Positions 7,189 through 9,911 of a stretch of 9,911 bases of DNA are shown in pieces (position 1 is the stretch's first letter; the number at the start of each line of letters is the position of its first letter). The stretch comes from Pseudomonas sp. (lineage in GTDB: Bacteria; Pseudomonadota; Gammaproteobacteria; Pseudomonadales; Pseudomonadaceae), in NCBI GenBank assembly GCA_003525045.1, contig DQGF01000546.1, forward strand, positions 1-9,911. Reading direction: 5' to 3'. The notes beneath the pieces were generated by a model. That model searched no databases and was not told the DNA's origin. It saw nothing but the letters and a program-made list of their open reading frames with translations. Both the position numbers and the translations under genes were made by a program.

Positions 7189-7426
7189 ATGTCTCAATAT
7201 CCGGCAATGTTCGGGCTCCGACCCGGTGGATACCCGGTCGAGCCGTCCCTGCGCAACCCGGAGCGGCACCCGCCAACCTGCGTGATGACGAGCGTACCTT
7301 GAGCATTTTTGCCAATGGTGCCTACTATTTGTACGTGCCCGGTTGCGCGAGATCGTGCAGCTCTTCTCGGTGTCCTTTCAGGCACGGGGTGGCGTAGATG
7401 TTCCTTCGCCGGAAAAACATCGGTAA
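7189..7426 (+). pseudogene. Probable small gene broken by two frameshifts
   Basis: Three successive segments read like Pseudomonas protein, each in a different frame. From ATG 7189 comes MSQYPAMFGLRPGGYPVEPS and on to about 7275. The next frame, from about 7275 to 7340, gives NLRDDERTLSIFANGAYYLY. The third, from 7343, gives LREIVQLFSVSFQARGGVDV and ends PSPEKHR with TAA at 7424-7426. Each segment has the G/C-rich third positions expected of real codons, and each is stopped or loses this bias in the neighbouring frame. Adding one base near 7275 and one near 7340 (the CCCGG there) would give a single ORF of about 80 codons. It could be a true pseudogene or two assembly errors. The family is not recognised. 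It ends 37 bases before the acetyltransferase start, so the two may once have formed an operon. No good ribosome-binding site is seen; GAGG lies about 12 bases before the ATG. Confidence 0.45.
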
Positions 7427-7463
7427 GGTAGGGGTCAGAATTCAAGACCCGCGAGGAGTAGTG

Positions 7464-7751
7464 ATGAGCGAGGCGTTGTCCATCCACCATGACCAGGCTG
7501 GTCATCAGTTCGAGACCACCGTGGACGGTCATCGTGCCTACCTGACCTATATGGATCTGGGGAAACAGACCCTGGATATTTACCGCACCTTCGTGCCCAA
7601 CGCGCTGCGTGGTCGTGGCATCGCTGCGGCGTTGACCGAGCAGGCGCTGCAGTACGCTGAGGAAATGGGTTACACCGTCATTCCGTCGTGTTCCTACGTG
7701 GAGCGCTACATGGAGCGTCACCAGCGACATGCCGCCAAGCTGAGCCAGTAA
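7464..7751 (+). CDS. Small GNAT-family N-acetyltransferase (YjdJ-like)
   Basis: The 95-residue protein matches the compact GNAT class known from YjdJ (Acetyltransf_CG type), which has little beyond the acetyl-CoA-binding core. The P-loop-like motif is in RGRGIAAALTEQALQYAEEM (49-68), containing R-G-x-G-I-A. It is followed by the class-typical VIPSCSYVERYMERH (72-86) with Cys76. The substrate is unknown. I chose ATG 7464 because AGGAG (7454-7458) sits five bases upstream; the GTG at 7461 would place it too close. A short hairpin, GGGTC (7432-7436) with GACCC (7446-7450), lies just before the ribosome-binding site. It ends in a bidirectional terminator shared with the DAHP synthase gene. Confidence 0.88.
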   Translation: MSEALSIHHDQAGHQFETTVDGHRAYLTYMDLGKQTLDIYRTFVPNALRGRGIAAALTEQALQYAEEMGYTVIPSCSYVERYMERHQRHAAKLSQ

Positions 7752-7762
7752 AATCAACGCAT

Positions 7763-7795
7763 AAAAAAACGCCGGGTTGAGCCCGGCGTTTTTTT
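7763..7795. terminator. Bidirectional intrinsic terminator between the GNAT gene and aroF-type gene
   Basis: Seven A residues, CGCCGGG, a TTGAG loop, CCCGGCG and seven T residues form a perfectly symmetrical 14-base-pair inverted repeat. Read in either direction the GC stem is followed by a T tract, so it can stop both convergent genes. It lies 11 bases after the GNAT stop and 16 bases before the DAHP synthase stop. Confidence 0.93.
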
Positions 7796-7811
7796 GTCCG
7801 GCGAAAAGCGA

Positions 7812-8888
7812 TCAGGTGCGATCGCGTTTCGGCAGCACATCCTTGAGCTTGGCATGCATGCTGCGCAAGGTGGTTTCGGTGGCGGTCCAGTCGATGCAGG
7901 CATCGGTGATCGACACGCCGTATTGCAGGTCGGCGAGGTCTTTAGGGATCGCCTGGCAGCCCCAGTTCAGATGACTCTCGACCATCAGCCCGATGATCGA
8001 CTGGTTGCCTTCGAGGATCTGGTTGGCGACGTTCTCCATCACCAGCGGTTGCAGGGCCGGGTCCTTGTTGGAGTTGGCGTGGCTGCAGTCGACCATGATG
8101 TTCGGCTTGATCTTCGCCTTGTTCAGCGCTTGCTCGCAGAGCGCGACGCTGACCGAATCGTAGTTCGGCTTGCCATTGCCACCGCGCAACACCACGTGAC
8201 CGTAGGCGTTGCCCTTGGTGGTGACGATCGACACGCCACCTTCCTGGTTGATACCCAGGAAACGGTGTGGGCTGGAAACCGATTGCAGGGCGTTTATCGC
8301 CACGGTCAGGCCGCCATCGGTACCATTCTTGAAACCCACGGCCGAGGACAGGCCGGAGGCCATTTCACGGTGAGTCTGGGATTCGGTGGTACGTGCGCCG
8401 ATGGCCGACCAACTGATCAGGTCCTGCAGGTACTGCGGGGAGATCGGGTCGAGGGCTTCAGTCGCGGTTGGCAGGCCCATCTCGGCCAGGTCCAGCAGCA
8501 ACTTGCGGCCGATGTGCAAGCCGTCCTGGATCTTGAAGGAGTCATCCAGGTACGGGTCGTTGATCAAGCCTTTCCAGCCGACGGTGGTGCGTGGCTTCTC
8601 GAAATACACGCGCATGACCAGATACAGGGTATCGGACACTTGCGCCGCGAGAGCCTTCAGGCGCTCGGCGTATTCGTGGGCAGCCTTGATGTCGTGGATC
8701 GAGCAAGGCCCGATGACGACAAACAGCCGGTGATCGGTGCCATCAAGAATGTTGCGAATGACTTCGCGACCCTTGGTGACGGTGCGCAGGGCAGCGTCGC
8801 TCAGAGGGATATCACGCTTGAGCTGATCAGGAGTGATCAGCGTCTCGTTGGAGGCGACGTTTAGGTCGTTGATCGGTAAATCAGCCAT
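7812..8888 (-). CDS. 3-deoxy-7-phosphoheptulonate (DAHP) synthase, class I (AroF/AroG/AroH type)
   Basis: The enzyme condenses phosphoenolpyruvate with erythrose 4-phosphate, the first step of the shikimate pathway, in the cytoplasm. At 358 residues it has the usual length of the E. coli AroF/G/H type and aligns along its whole length. Metal ligands expected from AroG are all present: Cys62 in GPCSIHD, His270 in DCSHANS, Glu304 in MVESHL and Asp329 in SITDAC. Substrate-binding residues also match: Arg93 and Lys98 in MRVYFEKPRTT, Arg166 in GARTTES, Lys187 in GFKNGTDGG and Arg235 in LRGG. The ASGLS loop (177-181) belongs to the feedback-inhibitor region, but I cannot tell from sequence whether Tyr, Phe or Trp is the effector, so I leave the isozyme open. 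The Shine-Dalgarno before ATG 8888 is weak (ACGAG). Confidence 0.96.
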   Translation of the reverse strand: MADLPINDLNVASNETLITPDQLKRDIPLSDAALRTVTKGREVIRNILDGTDHRLFVVIGPCSIHDIKAAHEYAERLKALAAQVSDTLYLVMRVYFEKPRTTVGWKGLINDPYLDDSFKIQDGLHIGRKLLLDLAEMGLPTATEALDPISPQYLQDLISWSAIGARTTESQTHREMASGLSSAVGFKNGTDGGLTVAINALQSVSSPHRFLGINQEGGVSIVTTKGNAYGHVVLRGGNGKPNYDSVSVALCEQALNKAKIKPNIMVDCSHANSNKDPALQPLVMENVANQILEGNQSIIGLMVESHLNWGCQAIPKDLADLQYGVSITDACIDWTATETTLRSMHAKLKDVLPKRDRT

Positions 8889-8916
8889 CGTTTACTCGTC
8901 AGGTCACGGGTGCCGG

Positions 8917-8939
8917 CCGCCAGCGAACCCGCGCGGCGG
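8917..8939 (-). promoter_or_regulatory. GC-rich hairpin in the DAHP synthase leader
   Basis: CCGCC (8917-8921) and GCG (8923-8925) pair with CGC (8932-8934) and GGCGG (8935-8939). This makes an eight-base-pair stem with one bulged A and a six-base loop. There is no T-run, so it is not a terminator by itself. It lies about 28 bases before the start codon and may affect translation or mRNA stability. No leader peptide rich in aromatic codons is visible. Confidence 0.35.
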
Positions 8940-8971
8940 AGCACAGCAAATTAAGCGCGTCGGGGAACGGA

Positions 8972-9001
8972 ACCTTAGCGCGTTACACCGTGGCTCGACA
9001 A
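8972..9001 (-). promoter_or_regulatory. Possible sigma-70 promoter of the DAHP synthase gene
   Basis: On the minus strand TTGTCG (9001-8996) and TAAGGT (8977-8972) are 18 bases apart. Both boxes are imperfect. A start near 8965 would give a leader of about 76 bases. The 169-base gap to the upstream PilZ-like gene has no other gene. Confidence 0.3.
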
Positions 9002-9057
9002 TGGGCAGACACCGGTTTCAGGCGACAACGCGGCGCAAAACCAGCCTCGAGCGCTCC

Positions 9058-9501
9058 CTAATCCAGCACTGGCTGTGCAAATGCCCGGCGAACCGTGTCG
9101 TGGGAGAACTCGTCGGCGTGCTCCTGGACCCATTCGAGGGCCAGTGCCTGGTTGTCGTGCAAGTCGCTGTGGGTGTCATGCATGCGGCAATAACGTTCGA
9201 TCTGGCACACCTGCTCGCCCATCCGCGCAGTGAACAGCGTCTGCTCGTCAACGAAGGCAATGCCCACCAGATAGCCACGCTTGCGTCGCAGGCACCAAGC
9301 CACATAGCCCAGATAACGCAGGTCCGGGTTTACGCTCGGCATCCGCACTTCCAGCGCCGTACCGTGGCGCCACGCACGGTGGTAATTGCAAGCCATGCCC
9401 CCGAGGCTGATAGTGTGCAGCTGTTGCCGCGAAATACACTCGGGTGTGAGCAACGTTAATTCTACGGGTACATCGTCAGGATGAGGAAGAAAACGTCCCA
9501 T
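9058..9501 (-). CDS. PilZ-domain-like protein, atypical c-di-GMP motif
   Basis: From ATG 9501 the protein has 147 residues. The N-terminal two thirds fit a PilZ beta-barrel: VPVELTLLTP (11-20), LHTISLGGMACNY (28-40), then ALEVRMPSVNPDLRYLGYVAW (about 49-69) and YLVGIAFVDEQ (77-87). The family motifs RxxxR and D/NxSxxG bind c-di-GMP. Here the second reads TISLGG, lacking the usual D or N, and only one arginine (Arg25) precedes it, so nucleotide binding is doubtful. An acidic helical tail (about 95-147) follows. GGAG (9515-9512) lies nine bases before ATG 9501; in-frame ATGs at 9516 and 9534 are alternatives. A TATACT hexamer (9550-9545) could be its -10 box, though no -35 is clear. The start codon overlaps that of the divergent thioredoxin-like gene. 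The same strand continues to the DAHP synthase gene 169 bases on. Confidence 0.72.
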   Translation of the reverse strand: MGRFLPHPDDVPVELTLLTPECISRQQLHTISLGGMACNYHRAWRHGTALEVRMPSVNPDLRYLGYVAWCLRRKRGYLVGIAFVDEQTLFTARMGEQVCQIERYCRMHDTHSDLHDNQALALEWVQEHADEFSHDTVRRAFAQPVLD

Positions 9502-9886
9502 GAGCACGGACTCCATGTGTCGGCCATCTGACATTGTTCCCACCAGTATAGTGGTCGAATTGGAACTGACTGATTTCGACGCCGACCAACGGCTGCTGGC
9601 GATGAGCGGTGTTTCGCTGGTGATTTTCACCAGTGTCGGCTGCGCCGGTTGCCGGTTTGCCCGTGAGCGCCTTCCGCGACTCGATTTGAATGTCGACCGG
9701 CTGTGCTGGATCGATGCCGGGAACAATGGCGGGGTGGTCGAGCGTTATCAGGTCTTTCATTTGCCGGCGCTGTTTGTAGTGCGCGACGGCGAGTTTTTCG
9801 GAGCCCTTGAATCGCGCCTGACCAGTACCGGGCTCAATGAGGCGGTGCAGCAGGCGTTGAGTCGAATTGCAGAGGAGTTGCCATGA
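9500..9886 (+). CDS. Thioredoxin-fold protein with CAGC active-site motif
   Basis: The 128-residue soluble protein shows the thioredoxin pattern. A hydrophobic beta strand SLVIFTSVG (39-47) leads into CAGC (Cys48, Cys51) and a helix (RFARERLPRL). Then come a strand RLCWIDA (67-73), a helix ending in RYQVFHLPALFVVRDGE (82-98) with the cis-proline position at Pro89, and a C-terminal helix. No signal peptide is seen, so it is probably cytoplasmic. The usual WCGPC is replaced by GCAGC: the tryptophan is missing and the proline between the cysteines is Gly here, so redox behaviour may differ. ATG 9500 has AGGAAG about 10 bases upstream; ATG 9515 is an alternative. Its TGA overlaps the ATG of the next gene (ATGA), implying coupled translation and a shared job. 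Confidence 0.8.
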   Translation: MSTDSMCRPSDIVPTSIVVELELTDFDADQRLLAMSGVSLVIFTSVGCAGCRFARERLPRLDLNVDRLCWIDAGNNGGVVERYQVFHLPALFVVRDGEFFGALESRLTSTGLNEAVQQALSRIAEELP

Positions 9887-9911
9887 AGGCGGGGCAGAGT
9901 CGATCAACCAT
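9883..9911 (+). CDS. Start of an unidentified downstream gene (partial, runs off right edge)
   Basis: An ATG at 9883 overlaps the stop of the thioredoxin-like gene and has a good AGGAG (9873-9877) five bases upstream. Nine full codons are visible (MKAGQSRST) before the window ends. This is too short to identify, but the ribosome-binding site and ATGA overlap make a real start likely. Confidence 0.65.

Noticed and set aside
7432..7450. GGGTC/GACCC hairpin before the GNAT ribosome-binding site, considered as a riboswitch or thermosensor
   Set aside because: The stem is only five pairs and leaves the AGGAG unpaired, so there is no basis for a regulatory call.
7194..7757. 187-codon minus-strand frame opposite the broken gene and GNAT
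   Set aside because: It lies opposite a clear GNAT with its own ribosome-binding site and has no supported start or domain.
7794..8864. 356-codon plus-strand frame opposite the DAHP synthase gene
   Set aside because: The DAHP synthase on the minus strand is full length with all active-site residues, so the plus frame is a shadow.
9502..9726. Upstream extension of the PilZ-like frame beyond ATG 9501
   Set aside because: The added sequence is low-complexity, lies opposite the thioredoxin-like gene and lacks PilZ features. A start at 9534 is still possible but is not favoured.

Overview
The window reads as chromosomal core DNA of a Pseudomonas, most likely of the P. fluorescens group. This rests on GC-rich third codon positions in nearly every gene, an 83-residue OprI lipoprotein, a Pseudomonas-type REP fragment, and the gene order greB / ABC permease / ABC ATPase / tesA / small protein / L,D-transpeptidase / oprI. 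No phage, transposon, tRNA, rRNA or CRISPR array is visible.

Layout. Bases 1-346 hold two small leftward genes: a membrane-protein N-terminus cut by the window edge and a 34-codon ORF. A short rightward hypothetical gene (347-655) follows. A leftward operon (4392 down to 673) encodes a LolD/MacB-like ABC ATPase, its 834-residue FtsX-type permease, and GreB. Divergent from it, with only 10 bases between start codons, is tesA (SGNH-family esterase/thioesterase), followed by a 97-residue Cys-containing protein, a degenerate REP and a LysM-like/YkuD L,D-transpeptidase. This enzyme converges on oprI, the Braun-type lipoprotein it may attach to peptidoglycan. Two back-to-back terminators separate them.

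Right of the strong oprI promoter lies a stretch that reads like one small gene broken by two frameshifts (7189-7426). Next is a small YjdJ-like GNAT, which shares a perfectly symmetrical bidirectional terminator with a convergent class I DAHP synthase gene (aroF/G/H type). The right end has a leftward PilZ-like gene whose start codon overlaps that of a divergent thioredoxin-fold protein with a CAGC motif. That protein is translationally coupled (ATGA) to a gene leaving the window.

Functional themes are the cell envelope (ABC exporter, TesA, L,D-transpeptidase, OprI), entry into aromatic amino acid synthesis (DAHP synthase) and transcript elongation (GreB). I found no clearly new multi-gene system. 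The most notable items are the double-frameshifted gene, the unlisted 34-codon ORF, the linked convergent terminators around oprI, and the two start-to-start divergent gene pairs.
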